From Adiantum capillus-veneris (lineage: Eukaryota > Streptophyta > Polypodiopsida > Polypodiales > Pteridaceae), in assembly GCA_014529385.2 (NCBI GenBank), contig CM043962.1, positions 149,292,647 through 149,352,646 of the forward strand: 60,000 nt of DNA, read 5' to 3'. The translations under genes and the position numbers were made by a program. The notes beneath the pieces were generated by a model. That model saw only the letters and a list, made by a program, of their open reading frames with translations, was not told the origin of the DNA and did no database searches. Positions 33,497-44,887 of the stretch are shown here, piece after piece. Numbering within the stretch: position 1 is the first letter of the stretch; every line of letters begins with the position of its first letter.

Positions 33497-34863
33497 TTGT
33501 GCTAATAGAGGGGTCTTAGCTTAGGAGACTCTCCTAGCCAGTGTCTACCTCTTTACACGAGCACAATTGATGATAGAAAATTGATTTGCAAAATTTTGTG
33601 CTTGGTTGTAATAATTTTAGGGGAAGAGAGAGACTAAGAATGAGAGAGAGAGAGAGAGATATTTCTTCCTTTGTGAAGCTCCTCTTCACTAAGGTGAAGC
33701 CTCTCTTCACAAAGAAGTAATTTCCTGCGCTTTTCTTTTATGCTTGTTTGATGGACTCTTTTTCAATGGCCGCCTTTGAAGGCCTTCGAAAAGCCTTCTA
33801 AACCTTTTGTTTGTTGATTCCTTTGAAGTTTGAGAGAAGTCGTACTCCCTTATGGATTAAGGTATTGCATTAGGCGGGAGTAAGCACTCGGAGCTTGAGG
33901 CCTTTTAATACTTAGGTTTGCTTGTGAATACCCTTTTGAGGGGCTCGGAGGTTGTCTTCGGGGTTTTGAATGGTTTGCTCGTGGGAATAGGCTCTTTAAA
34001 AAAAAAAAGCTCTCGGAGGCTTTGAAGGCACTTGCCTTGAGGTCGCGAGCAGCGCGGGAAGGGGGGCCCGAGAAGGGCGGACCCGAAATCCTTTAAAACG
34101 GACTTGAGCACGCGGGTTGGGGTCCGTGACCGGATGGATCGGGTAGGCGATTGCGGCCAATCGAGCAGGCGCGGGCGCGGGCGCAGACGCGGGTGCAGGC
34201 TGGAATGGACGGAGCAAGAACGGGTGCGGACAGCCGGCCGGGGTCTGTTCAGACTCGAAATTTTACAAAAAAATAGTTGAGCGTTGGACTTAGGTCCTCT
34301 AGCAGGCCTTCACGTGCATGCTCACGCCAAGGTCAACTTTCTTTTAGCCTTATTAGGCAGTGGTCCCACCGACCCTATCTCAAAAACCCAACAATGGATA
34401 AATGCATTATATGCTCCTTCCTCCCCACACACACAAAGTGCCTCTGTGGCTCTGTTCTGCAAAAAATTCAGAGAATGAGAGTGAAAAAGCTAAGCTTGGA
34501 GCATGAATAAGGACAATCAGGATGCAACACTCTTGGGCTCAATGGAAAGCTCTCGAGACAGGCTACGCACACACACCAATCGTAAATGCCAATTTTACTA
34601 AAACAAGGAGTAGATTTTGGATGCAAAATGCAAGTTCCTAATGGCAAATTAATGAACTTTGATGCTAATTAATCTTCCAATAAGCCAGTGAGTAGTGGCT
34701 CAAGAGTCTTTAGCTCAAGAACATGCTCATGCTAGCCAATGGAATACTAATTAGGCATGCATTATGCAATAAAAGAGAAAACCTAATGGATCTATCTAAT
34801 GATGATCAATGAATGCTAATTGTACAAACATGCCAATGCATAATAGCAATCCTAGCTAGCATA
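33497..34863 (-). other. Element T 5' leader with a GC-rich core
   Basis: The 1.37 kb between primer-binding site and gag is noncoding. It has a (GA)n tract (33640-33659), and 34020-34250 is much richer in GC (GCGCGGGCGCGGGCGCAGAC) than anything nearby. Apparent ORFs with Ala-Pro repeats there are composition effects. Confidence 0.6.
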
Positions 34864-34880
34864 CCCAAGCTCTGATACCA
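34864..34880 (-). other. Element T primer-binding site (initiator-Met tRNA)
   Basis: Minus strand TGGTATCAGAGCTTGGG, two bases after the 5' LTR; its first ten or so bases match the 3' end of plant initiator tRNA-Met. Confidence 0.9.
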
Positions 34881-34882
34881 AA

Positions 34883-35209
34883 TGTTAGGAATGGGATCGT
34901 GCTAGCTATGGTGGATGAAAGAGAAACATAGAATCAATGTGTGAGTGTGTGTGTGTAAGCAAAGTTATCACTCAAGTGAATTAGGTTCCAAGATAGAATT
35001 AGATTGGACTCATAAACACAATCTTGAGTATTGACTTAGCTTAGCACAAGCTCACCATAGACAAGCATGTAGTGCAAAATGGAGTTATTGTTTATTCATT
35101 CATGAAATGAGCTTTAAGTATCTCTACAGCCTTGCTCCACAGCATGTGGGATAAATCCACTCTCTTCTCCTTGTTGACTCACACCTTAGGACAAAGCTCA
35201 CACTTTACA
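34883..35209 (-). repeat. Element T 5' LTR
   Basis: 327 bp, pair of 32038-32361, followed by the TCCCT duplication. Confidence 0.9.
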
Positions 35210-36665
35210 TCCCTTGCCCTGGTACCCTCATATGTGGTTTTTTCATGTCATTCATCCTTTTGAGCATGTCTTCTATGGCTAAAAGCGGTGTTGTAGCAGC
35301 CTTTCCCACTTGTGCAGGTTTGGTGAATGCTGTTTTCTCGCTTTGGTTATCCTTAGGGACATCTTCTTTGTTGAAAATATCACAATTGTCTCCTAAGTCA
35401 ATAGCATCTGACACACACTCTTCTAGGGTCGTATGCTTCTTGCTATACAGTATAGCATGAAGCTCTTTGTTTAGCAGTCCTCTAGAAACAATGATACTAG
35501 TCTTTCTTCTGCAGGTATCTCTAGCTCTAGGCATCTTGCAATGTATTGTTTCATTCTAGTTACACAATCCCTAACAGACTCACCTTGTTTCTGTTTGAAG
35601 CTATAGATTTGAGATATCGTATAGTGTTTGATCCCCATTTTGGAATAAGCAGCTACAAATCCTTGAGCTAATGTATCTAAGTCCATGATCGACCTTGGTG
35701 AAATGTTTTGGAACCATGTCAGTGCGTTTTCTTCTAATGTCATTCCAAATCCCTCGAATTGAGTATGGAAATCAAATATGTGTTCTGCTCTTAGCACTTG
35801 CTTAAAGCTCGCTAAGGGGTCATATGGATCCCCAGATCCACTGTATTCTTTGACCCATTTCTAAAAATCAACCGGTCTGACACGCCTATTTGCTTCAACT
35901 CTCGGTCTCCTGAAAGTTGGTCTTGTTCCAAGTCCTTCAAACTAGTCTGTCAAAAATAGTGACTCATGTAGCCCTGGACTGGCTTTAGTGTCACCCGATT
36001 TTCCCGTGATGAGGTGGTTTCTGGTTTCTTAACATTACTCTCAAAAGATCTCTCGTGGAGTTCATGTCTTGGAATAGTGTTCTGGTCCTTGGCCCAATAT
36101 CCAATCCCTTATGGAGTACCCTTGGTATTTGGTTTGTTCCACCTCTTCAGGAGTCATCATAACAAAGTTATTATTATAGCAATCCCTAAACAGGTAGGTC
36201 GGTAGATTTGCTGATCCCTTGTCTTTGATTTTGAAGATATAAATGATCTTCATGGGTGTTAGCTGTCCTGATTTGGCATGAGAAGTCCATAGAAGATCTT
36301 TGACATTTCTATCCTCCCAACAATAGACTCCGATCCTAGGATTATCCATACTAAGCCGTTTCAAAGGCTTCAAATCAACTTGATCGTATCCTTCAAATTT
36401 TAAAGTTGGTTGTCCTTCTTTTGCTGCCACATCTAGAATTATGATATTTACATCTAACCCCCATTTGTCTATCACATTAGGGTTTTTGACTTGTAAATAC
36501 TAAGTTCCGTTTTTATCCTTGTACATTTTTCCTTGTTTGTTTGCCCTAATTTCCTCTTCAAACTCTATGCCATGGTCATCAATGCAAATGGAATACTCTT
36601 CATTAGGATCTAGGTAAAGGTAAACCTGAGCTCCATGGCAATTAGTCTTATAAAATGCCTAGTAT
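35210..36665 (-). pseudogene. Element D gag, N-terminal and capsid part
   Basis: From about 36665 downward: an N-terminal segment (VYLYLDPNEEYSICIDDHG), a TAG near 36503, then VIDKWGLDVNIIILDVAAKE and a WEDRNVK stretch. After a gap with stops near 35860-36060 comes a typical Retrotrans_gag core: FEGFGMTLEENALTWFQNI, DLDTLAQGFVAAYSKMG, SFKQKQGESVRDCVTRMKQY and LLNKELHAILYSKKHTTLEE. These correspond to the conserved W-F and F-x-QK-GESV motifs of Ty3 gag. Two frameshifts are near 35480 and 35800. The N-terminal segment before the core is longer than usual and I do not recognise its fold. Confidence 0.8.
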
Positions 36666-38756
36666 GTGCTTATATCGCACTATCGTTCCGGTTTTTGAAT
36701 GAGTTGAATAGGAAGACATTTCAAATGTTGATTTTGAAAAAGTGTATGAGACTTCTTCAAGGATAATGTGCAAGTGAGCCTTGATTTACACTTTCTTCGG
36801 TGGATAATCTACTAGTGGTCTCTCGGAATATCCCTTGATTTGCTAGTATACGACCAGATCTAAGGTTCATATAGACTTGTGAAGCCCTAGATAGAGTACT
36901 TATCGTCCGATTGACTGGTTGTCAATTTCTATCAAGCTTTCAATTTCTTGTCGGCAACCTGATTCTAGTATCAGTTTTAATCAAGTTAGCTATTCTTTCA
37001 CAAAGACTATACAATTCTTGCTAACTATTGTGACTGGTCTATGTGTATCACTCCATATCGAGCTAAGTGAGTTAGCAGTTGAGACTTTTAGATTCTACTT
37101 TTGCAAAAAGCCAAAGGACTAATTTGCAACTTGAAAACTGAGTGAACATGTACTAATTTGGATCCGATTGAACCCAAAATTGCCTGGTGGCCTTGTATTA
37201 TGTTGGTCTAACACTGTACAAGTTCAAAAGTAAAAAATAGTATCTCTGTGTAGCAGTAGTAAATAATCACGATTATTTACTTTTCTTAGTTTTTTACACG
37301 TTTTGGCTTGATTTGCCAAGTATGCAACTTGTTAAGATCTCTGAACAAGTTTCACTAAGTTTGAACAAAATTTGTTCAAGTTATCAACTGTTTTGTGCCG
37401 CCGCCCTAAGGCTCAGTTTTCAAGAATCTGGCTTAAGTCTCACTTTTGTGATCCAAATTTTACCAAAATTGATTTGTGTGGTCTACTTGATATGCTAGAC
37501 CTTGTGGTATACTCAAATGTGCAAAAATGTCAAGTTTAGTAGCATATGTAAATAATCACAATTATTTACTACTGCTATTTTTTTGCAAGTTTTTGCAACA
37601 ATCTTGACACAGATCTGTTAAGCAGCTTAATTTGAGGTCCCTAGCCAAGTTTCATCAAGTTTGGATAATTTGCCACAATTTTCAATCCAATGATCCAAAT
37701 CTTATCAAATTTGTGGGCTTAATACAACATGCTAAAGCTAGTGGTATGCTGACTTGGTAAAAAAAGATGCAAAAATTTATCAAAAGTAATAATTGCGATT
37801 ATTTACTTCTGATAAATTTTTGCATCTTTTGGTCAATTGAGCATGTACACTTGTCTATCACATCAATACAAGCCTATAAGTCAAGTTTCATTGAGTTTGA
37901 ACAAAATTTTCTCAATTTATACTCAAGTTCTCGAAAGTTAGTACAAACTTTAGTTTTTTCTGGTCAATTTGGTGATCCAAATTCTATGGGCCTTCACAAA
38001 AGATGTTTGTACACATGCATAGAGTCTATGGTTTCAACCTTGGTCATTTTTGAGCTGAAAGTAAATAGTTGTGATTATTTACTTTAAGCCTAAAATGAAC
38101 ACTTTTTTGAACTTTTTCCTTGGACAGTCTTTTCATGAGCTATTTTAAGCCCCTAAGTCAACTCAAAACTTAATTTGGCCTAAAATATCAAGAAAAAGTA
38201 AATAATTTTAGTTTTTGCAAACTCTTGAATTTTTTACCTCAATGTGTTATTGAGCTTACCCACTGGTTCTTACAACTTTCAAAGCATACTCTCTAGTCGG
38301 ATTGAGTGGTTGAAAGTCTTCTTGTGCTATTTAGCCGTAGACCTAAAATTTTGCAACTTCACATAACAACTCACAATTGATTCTTTTTGAGAGAGCAATG
38401 TTATAAAATCCACCTCAGATTCTACTTACCCTACTCCTAGGTTCTACTGCAATGGGGTTGTGAAAAGTGTCCACAAACACTCATTTTCTTGTTTTTTAAT
38501 GGTTTTCTGAGCGTTGATCTTAAGACTTGTCTTGTCCATCAATCATTCTCAAAACACTAATCTAATCTACCATCATAAAATCCTAAAGATACTTAGTAAG
38601 TATGACTTACTTCCAAGCTACCTCTACACAACAAAAGACAACAATCTTGAGCTATGCGGTTTTAAAAAGAAAGTTTTGACTCTATGAGATCCTAGAGTAA
38701 GTTAAAGGATAACTTCACAAGGCGCTCGTGTTTTTTCCTAGTTTAGGTCTCTTCAA
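36666..38756 (-). other. Element D 5' leader, 2.1 kb noncoding
   Basis: Between the primer-binding site and the first gag-like reading there is no coding sequence. The stretch 37230-38240 is made of degenerate tandem units of about 240-290 bp, each with an inverted repeat (see separate entries). Confidence 0.7.
37230..38240 (-). repeat. Tandem leader units, each with a hairpin around GTAAATAAT
   Basis: Inverted repeats are centred near 37270, 37559, 37796 and 38072: GTAAATAATC-AC-GATTATTTAC (37259-37280), GTAAATAATCACAATTATTTAC (37548-37569), a 61-bp near-palindrome (37766-37826, GATGCAAAAATTTATCA arms) and 38041-38099. Between them recurs CAAGTTTCA.TNAGTTTG (37342, 37648, 37886). Confidence 0.8.
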
Positions 38757-38774
38757 TCCCCGACAACGGTGCCA
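38757..38774 (-). other. Element D primer-binding site (tRNA-Asp type)
   Basis: Minus strand TGGCACCGTTGTCGGGGA, directly after the LTR end. Confidence 0.8.
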
Positions 38775-38776
38775 AA

Positions 38777-39668
38777 TGTGGGACGAGTGTCTAGCCTCAC
38801 TCCTATGTTATTACAGACGTAGCGAGAACCACGAACATAATTGTCAATCTATGGGATGAAGCTGAATTGACTAGTGCATAGAGGATACAAGAGGTTGTCA
38901 ATATCTTGGAAAACAACAAACAACTCGCATCTAACTCAAGCTACACTCAAATGGCTGAAATCACCAAAAGCTAATCGTTCATCGGTAAACAAATCGCATC
39001 CGTTACAGCATCAAACGACATCCAAACGTAACAAAACTTCTAGGACATGTTTATAAGACCTAAGCACACATGCTTATGGTCTCAATTCTCACTTTAGTTC
39101 AAGCGCAAAAATCGATTGTTAATAGCAGTGACTTTTTAACCTAGTCGTTTTCGACCCAGAATGCATCTAAATGCTTAGCAATGATGCCCAATATCCCGCC
39201 TATACTTACTTTTTTATTTTAAAGATTAAATTCCTACTTATGATGAAATTAGGCCGTTGGTCGGCGACGCCAAAAGCTATGAAATACCATGAAATGCTTA
39301 CGTCAATGCATAGAGCTCTTACCTGCGGTTGCAACGCAACACACACGACTGCATTGTGACAATCGGGGAAGGAGTAGGAAGCGCAAGAAGGAGATAAGTG
39401 AGCGTCGTTAGCTCATGCTGTGTATTTCATTATCCAAAAACTTATAAAAATTGGCTTCTTAGCCAAGGTTTTTGGTGGTCAAAACTAATAATCTGGGAGC
39501 TCTAACTAAAGACATGTTGATACAATCTGGAAGCTTGTAGTCCCGGCTCATCAATTACAAAGTTTATCTCGAAAGTAGGAGTTACAATATTCCTGATTCA
39601 TCAAAGTAATAATTGTTTTTACAAGGAAATCTCCGAAAAATGGTATCTGAGTTAGCTTGTTGCTAACA
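38777..39668 (-). repeat. Element D 5' LTR
   Basis: 892 bp; on the minus strand TGTTAGCAACAAGC to CGTCCCACA, followed by the primer-binding site. The right boundary is set where family C LTR sequence starts. No second D LTR is in the window. Confidence 0.65.
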
Positions 39669-40669
39669 ATACACCCCCCTCTCATGCTTGGTCCACCACA
39701 CCCCTCTCTCTCTCTCTTGTATTATTTTATTATTTCATTTGGACATGTGTCCTCTTTTTCCTCTTTGAGAGAAAGAACTTAATTATTTATTTTTATGTAT
39801 CTAAATTCTCATTGCACCCTTTGTATTCAAGCACATCATAAGGGCCACATGTGGAAGATCATTTGAATATGTGTCTTTTATGCTTATTAAGCCATATTTT
39901 GGTTGAATTGAGTACTTCAAGGACTTAGTCAATCAAGCAAACATGTGTCTTTTATGATTCTTAAGTCATTTATTTTGAATTGAATACTTCAAGCCTTAGT
40001 TAATCAAGCATCGAAACATTCATGCCTCTTGAGAATTTATCTTTGAATTTAACATTTCAATAAACTTAGTCATTTAAGCATAAAAATCACCTCAAGCTTT
40101 GGGCAAGGTTCCCACAACCACTTTAAGCATCTTAGCACCTCATGCTTGGGTAGGATTCCCACCTCGAGGCTAGCCCTAGATTACGTAAGGTCAAAGGACT
40201 TTTTAACACTAACTTTTGGAGTTCTTTCATGAAGCTAACCCTAAGGTCTTCTAAGCTCCATTAGATGCCCGTTGCTCTTTGATAGACTACCTCCGTTTGG
40301 ACCCCTTTGAAGATGTAGCCATCTCTCCTCTTGGTCCCTTGCTGAGGTAATCTAGAAGCACTCATTTCACATTGCTCTTTGGTAGACCATCTCCTTTTGG
40401 GCCCCTATTGAGATGCAACCATTTCTCCTTTTGGTCCCCTATTGAGATAGGTCTAGAAGCACTCATTTCACATTGCTCTTTGGTAGACCATCTCCTTTTG
40501 GGCCCCTATTGAGATGCAACCATTTCTCCTTTTGGTCCCCTATTGAGATAGGTCTAGAAGCACATATATATATCCTAACTCTTGTTCCCCTTTTATCTTC
40601 CCATATTAAGTGATCAATTTAATATGAGAAATCATTTGTTGGTAAATTTAGATATTATATTTTATGATA
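39669..40669 (-). mobile_element. Chromovirus C LTR, copy C2, truncated
   Basis: Minus strand starts TATCATAAAATATAATATC (TG worn to TA) and matches about the first 1.0 kb of LTR C1. It is cut where the LTR of element D begins, so D inserted here. Upstream on the minus strand is a chromodomain, which makes this a 3' LTR. Confidence 0.75.
40354..40555. repeat. 101-bp tandem duplication inside LTR C2
   Basis: AGAAGCACTCATTTCACATT begins two almost identical 101-bp copies at 40354 and 40455; a third partial start is at 40556. C1, C3 and C4 have a single copy. Confidence 0.95.
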
Positions 40670-41133
40670 GTCGTCCTCGACTATGAGGTAGAGAAGACTA
40701 AGACTTAGTCATTAGTCTATGTTTCTTAGCGGGTAGAGGATCCCTTTTTACCTTACAACATCATAAAAAAATGGATGACTAGTCCATTTGGTGCTTGGGA
40801 GACTTAGCTTCCATAAGCATGTCTTCTCTTTAGTCCATATCATACTCTCATAGTAGAGTGACAAAGTCTACTTGTTTGTTTAGGAGACATCTTCATCAGA
40901 AACATGATTCTCAGAATGCATACTACTTAAATTTATGCACAATGGAAAGAGAACTAGTCTTATAAGACAAAAATATTTTTCATTTAAAAAGAATTTATAT
41001 TTGCTTACTCTAGTGTAGCATTGTAAGCATTGACAAGGTTCATACTATCCTTAATCCGAGTTCCTTGCATCCATCTAGCATCTTCAAAAGGATAATTTTT
41101 GAACTTAATAAGATACCGTCAGGTAGTCTTACC
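40670..41133 (-). pseudogene. Chromodomain end of a chromovirus integrase (C2)
   Basis: From 41133 downward the minus strand reads a worn KTT.RYLIKFKNYPFEDARW then MNLVNAYNATLE. This is the Y-L-x-K-W/F-x-x-Y-P-x-E-x-x-x-W core of the chromodomain that ends chromovirus pol and directs integration to marked chromatin. A stop follows the domain and about 330 bp of 3' untranslated DNA lead to the LTR, ending in a GAGGTAGAGAAG-type purine stretch. Integrase proper is absent: similarity ends abruptly at 41133, exactly where an E-family LTR begins. Confidence 0.75.
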
Positions 41134-41490
41134 ATCTTTTGCTTGTGTGTGCATGTAGGTTTGATTGGAGTGTGGTGCTCAATAGATCTATGCATGTGTT
41201 CTTGTGATTAGTGTGTTGCATGATAGGATTAGTGTTGTGTGCATCATGCAATCGTTAGTGTGTGATATTGGGTTGATTGGAGATAAAGGGAAGTGGATGT
41301 GGAGATTGCCAATCATTGTGGCTTAGCTCCTCCATAGGCCAAGAAGCTCACCTCGTAGAGTCACCATTCGTGTTGCCATGATTAGCTCACTAATTGTGTG
41401 AGTGTTTCCATGCCCTAGCCGGGTAGCTCATCCCTCCGGAACGATAATTTTTTTGGTCATTGGAGCTATGCAACGATGGTACCCCCAACA
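41134..41490 (+). repeat. LTR end, family E copy 2
   Basis: It matches 14100-14433 and ends ACCCCCAACA, next to a primer-binding site, so it is the end of a 5' LTR. The upstream part is missing. Confidence 0.7.
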
Positions 41491-41492
41491 TT

Positions 41493-41510
41493 TGGCACCG
41501 GTGCCCGGGA
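41493..41510 (+). other. Primer-binding site of family E
   Basis: TGGCACCGGTGCCCGGGA, Asp type with changes, two bases after the LTR. Confidence 0.6.
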
Positions 41511-41967
41511 CCATGGCCTACGCTAGTGTAGTTTTGGCATAGTCGGATGTGTTTCCTCACTAATTTCATCACTATTCACTTGTGTGTTTATGGTTTTATG
41601 GATTTTGGATGTGTGTGTATGAAGCAATGTGTTCAGTATTTCCTAATTTGTCACCGTATCTTGCCAATTGTGCGTCTACACACTCTAATTCCACACTAAC
41701 CCCTTGCTAATTTTTAATAAATTACACACTAATTTTCTACTAAGGATTGGAGCTTTCAACCGTTCAATCAATCTTCATTGGAAAGGTAAACAAGGTGGTA
41801 TTCTCAACCTCACTAAAATCCAAACATGTGTAGAGATGCCATGATGATGCCATGTCAATGCTATGTTATGCTATGCTAATTAACACCATCTCTATGCTAT
41901 GATATTCTATGTTACTTACAATGCCATGTCAATGCTATGTTAATAGCAATGCCATGTTAATACTATG
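41511..41967. other. Noncoding, with short ATGCTATGT repeats at 41826-41965
   Basis: About fifteen overlapping variants of GCCATGTCAATGCTATGTTA form an irregular simple-sequence block. No ORF. Confidence 0.6.
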
Positions 41968-43530
41968 TTATGCTTTGAATTTTTTTGAATTATTCATTTT
42001 CATGCCGTCGTTCACACACACTTGCAATTGACCATTCAAGCATGCAAATGGAAAATTTGGAAAATCCGTTGGGTCAGCAATTGACTTCAAGTTTTGAAAG
42101 CTTGACTTGCTAGAAGTGTCTGATCCAGGAGGGTTCTTTGATCTAGAGGCATATGTTGTCACACCTTCTTTGCCAGTCATCAGTGGAAGGTCCACTTTGG
42201 CTTTACCTTTGTCTGCAAGATTTGTCATTGATTATTGTGACTTTTGCAACTCTGAATCTAGCATTAATGGTACCTATAAATGTTTCTCGCTACTTCTTGG
42301 AAAAGAGGTTATTAACAGTTTATCTTCTTTGTAGGCCTTGTGTTAGTCTAACCATTGATGTCCAAGGATGACATCTGCATGCATGTATTTTGAAGACTTT
42401 AATTGAAACTTTACTTGCTCTTCATGCTGTTGGATGCTAAGAGTAGCAACCATTTATTTTTGACTTAGCCTTACCCATGATTTATCTATTACTTGGCTTG
42501 TCCTGAGTAATCTCTAGAATGATCTGGATGTTGTCTGCAACCATATTGCACTTTGCTTCGTTATCCAGTAGATCATTGCATCTGATACACTTGATCCGTT
42601 TGTATTGTTGAGAACTATAGCTATTCTCATTGTTGGTTTTATTGAAGATCTTTGTCCTGCTTTTGCCATGTTCTCATCTTGATCTAACTATGTCTCTATG
42701 GAAGGTGGCTTGGGACTCTGTTTTCCAATCTCACTTACATCGGTTGCTTCGACTTGCAATGTTTGGATATTTGGACTTCATATAGCTTCTTAGTTGTTTG
42801 TAACCATGTTCTTCTCAACTTTTGGCTTTGGTGGCATTCTCTGCTCAATACCTATCATGGTTGCCCTTTGCTCTGTTTGATCTGCACTTGCTATTGCTTG
42901 ATTTGCTTCAAGCTCTTCTGAAGTTCTTTTTGATGGAGATGAATCATCTTCAATAAGATCTGCTTTGATATCAGTCTCCACTTTAATTGTGCTTGAGGAA
43001 TTTGTGATGTCGTCCGCCAGTGACCCGTCTTCGTCTTCAGTCTTTGTTTTCTTTGATGGATGCATCTTCATTGAACTACGTATCTCTAGGACCTTCTGAG
43101 ATAGTGGCTTTCCTCATATGAGGCCATCAAGTACATCTTTCATTGTGATCACATGGAATTGGACTATAATGTTCTGTAAACTTACTTCAATGGTGGTGGA
43201 GATGATTCCCCAACATTTTGGTCATTTGTTTCCAGATATGCTCATGAATTCAAGAGCATCTTCCAGGTGTGAATTGCCACATTTTTTCCAAGTGAGAAAG
43301 GACATGAGGTTCTTATCTAGATGAAAATCTATCTTTACTTCCTTTGAGAGTTTTTCTTCGTGTTCACTAGTAATGTTGCACTTGATCTTCTTCTCTGTTA
43401 TGGCAGTGTCCTTTGGTTGAGCTTTATCTGCATTTTCTTTGCTTTGACTACCTGCTTCAATTGATGTTGACTCCATTGGCTGTAATATTGCACTTTTTGT
43501 TTGTAACTAATGAGCATTATCTGCCTGCCA
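41968..43530 (-). pseudogene. Degenerate Ty3 gag/protease region (family F), downstream part
   Basis: Minus-strand frames give acidic, Ser/Lys/Glu-rich linker sequence (KKTKTEDEDGSLADDITNSS, SKENADKAQPKDTAITEKK). Near 42385 the reading MHADVILGHQWLD has the D-x-ILG-x-x-WL signature at the C-terminal end of Ty3 proteases. The catalytic DSG is not clearly readable. The frame changes several times. After the protease comes PLMTGKEGVTTYASRSKNPP-like sequence. It is the downstream continuation of the reading at 45291-46314, split by element H. Confidence 0.55.
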
Positions 43531-43933
43531 TTAGGAGATTTCGGAGATCTTTTGGAGGGCCTTTTGGAAGAGAGAGGAAAATAAGCTCCTCCAATGAGAG
43601 AAGAGCTTACGTTACGTAGAAAAATAGATTGATATTAACAAAAATATAAAAGGTGTCCCTCTCCTCATTTAATAATCTAGTGGTCCTTGAAGACGATCAC
43701 TCTCTTTCATTTAATGCGAGCACTTTTTTCAGAAGGTAGATGCGGTGCATTTGATACGGCTTACGTCATCACTAGAATTCAAAAAGTTACAAAACTATCA
43801 ACTGGTGGAAGATTTTGAAACTTTTGATACTGTCAATGCGTCTGGAACGTCCCAATATCCTAGAAATGAATGTCCAATTGCCTAGCTCCGACATCCAAAG
43901 AGGCAAAGAATGTCAAAAACCCCTAAAAGAACA

Positions 43934-44001
43934 TTTTACTAACGGCGCGCGAGGGGGCATTCCAAAATTTTGGAATGCCTCATCGCGCGCCGTTAGTAAA
44001 A
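43934..44001. repeat. Hairpin H1, 68-bp near-perfect palindrome
   Basis: TTTTACTAACGGCGCGCGA pairs with its complement across an AAAATTTT centre; two mismatches per 34-base arm. Confidence 0.95.
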
Positions 44002-44183
44002 AGCCCCTTTTTTCCTCTTTTAGAGAGCTTTTTGAGAGGAAAATGTCAAAAAATCTCTAAAAAGGCCTCCATCTATCACATAGGTTTTTTCTTCATCATC
44101 TTAGCCTTAGAGATCATAATTTCGGGTCTATAAGAGTGAGCACGCACACCCATTGTTACAATTCTACAAAGTGCATTTTGATC

Positions 44184-44333
44184 ACACACACACAGAGACA
44201 GACAAATATAACATACACACAAACACACAGAGACACACACAGACAGACACACACAGAGACACACACACTCACAAACACACAGACACACAAATATAACATA
44301 CACACACACACATACACACACAAACACAAAGAG

Positions 44334-44402
<69 letters not shown>
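44184..44402. repeat. CA-rich tract followed by (TC)n
   Basis: ACACACAGAGACAGAC-type repeats (44184-44325) run into a 65-base TC tract (44338-44402), inside element H. Confidence 0.9.
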
Positions 44403-44403
<1 letters not shown>

Positions 44404-44405
<2 letters not shown>

Positions 44406-44464
44406 CTATAGGCGCGCGTAGAGAGGCACAACCGGTGTGCATGTCTCTATGCGCGCCTTTAGTA
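44404..44464. repeat. Hairpin H2
   Basis: TACTATAGGCGCGCGTAGAG pairs with the complement of CTCTATGCGCGCCTTTAGTA across an ACCGGT centre. Confidence 0.85.
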
Positions 44465-44576
44465 CTGTGCATCCACCAGTGTATGTGTTTATGTGTGTAT
44501 GTGTGAGTGTTATAGAGAGAGAGGAAGTAAGGCAGGGGAAAGAGAGAGAGAGAGAGAGAGTCTTTCTGTTACCTTA

Positions 44577-44637
44577 TACTAACGGCGCGAGGAGGTGTTT
44601 TTTGAGGTCAAAACATGCTCCACGCGCGCCGTTAGTA
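44577..44637. repeat. Hairpin H3
   Basis: TACTAACGGCGCG at the left end and CGCGCGCCGTTAGTA at the right end, with an imperfect stem between. Confidence 0.9.
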
Positions 44638-44685
44638 ATGGGAGTCTCTCACTCTCTCTCTCTTTAAATATGCTAAGCTATAGAA

Positions 44686-44689
<4 letters not shown>

Positions 44690-44729
<40 letters not shown>
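44690..44729. repeat. (GA)n microsatellite
   Basis: A 40-base GA tract in element H, roughly mirrored by the TC tract at 44338. Confidence 0.9.
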
Positions 44730-44735
<6 letters not shown>

Positions 44736-44825
44736 GATAGAGAGCATGGTGCAAAAGTGCAATAGAGAAACATAGGTAGGTTTTCTTGAAAGATAATTGT
44801 CCAAAAATCACTAAAAGGAGCTTTG

Positions 44826-44887
44826 TACTAACGGTGCGCAGAGGGGCATTCTAACATTTTAGAATGCCTCCTCGCGCGCCTTAAGTA
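44826..44887. repeat. Hairpin H4
   Basis: TACTAACGGTGCGC pairs with GCGCGCCTTAAGTA. It is the counterpart of H1 in the other arm, with more mismatches. Confidence 0.9.

Larger units (their letters stand above)
32038..35209 (-). mobile_element. Complete gag-only LTR element (TR-GAG-like), element T
   Basis: It has 327- and 324-bp LTRs (TGTTAGGAATGG...CACTTTACA as read on plus) and perfect TCCCT target duplications (32033-32037 and 35210-35214). On the minus strand a primer-binding site follows the 5' LTR, a polypurine tract precedes the 3' LTR, and the only gene is a Ty1/copia-type gag. By eye the LTRs differ by about nine substitutions and one 3-bp gap, so insertion was recent relative to the neighbours. 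Gag-only LTR elements of this kind have been described in plants as TR-GAG. It would need RT and integrase from a full copia relative. It sits within gag of element D. Confidence 0.9.

Noticed and set aside
34284-34510. Plus-strand ORFs over the GC-rich part of element T
   Set aside because: They lie antisense in the leader of a complete element and have no similarity to known proteins.
39661-39690. Polypurine tract right of the D LTR (minus strand AGAGGGGGGTGTAT)
   Set aside because: It would make the D LTR a 3' LTR too, but the sequence beyond is family C LTR, so the G-rich stretch is probably coincidence.
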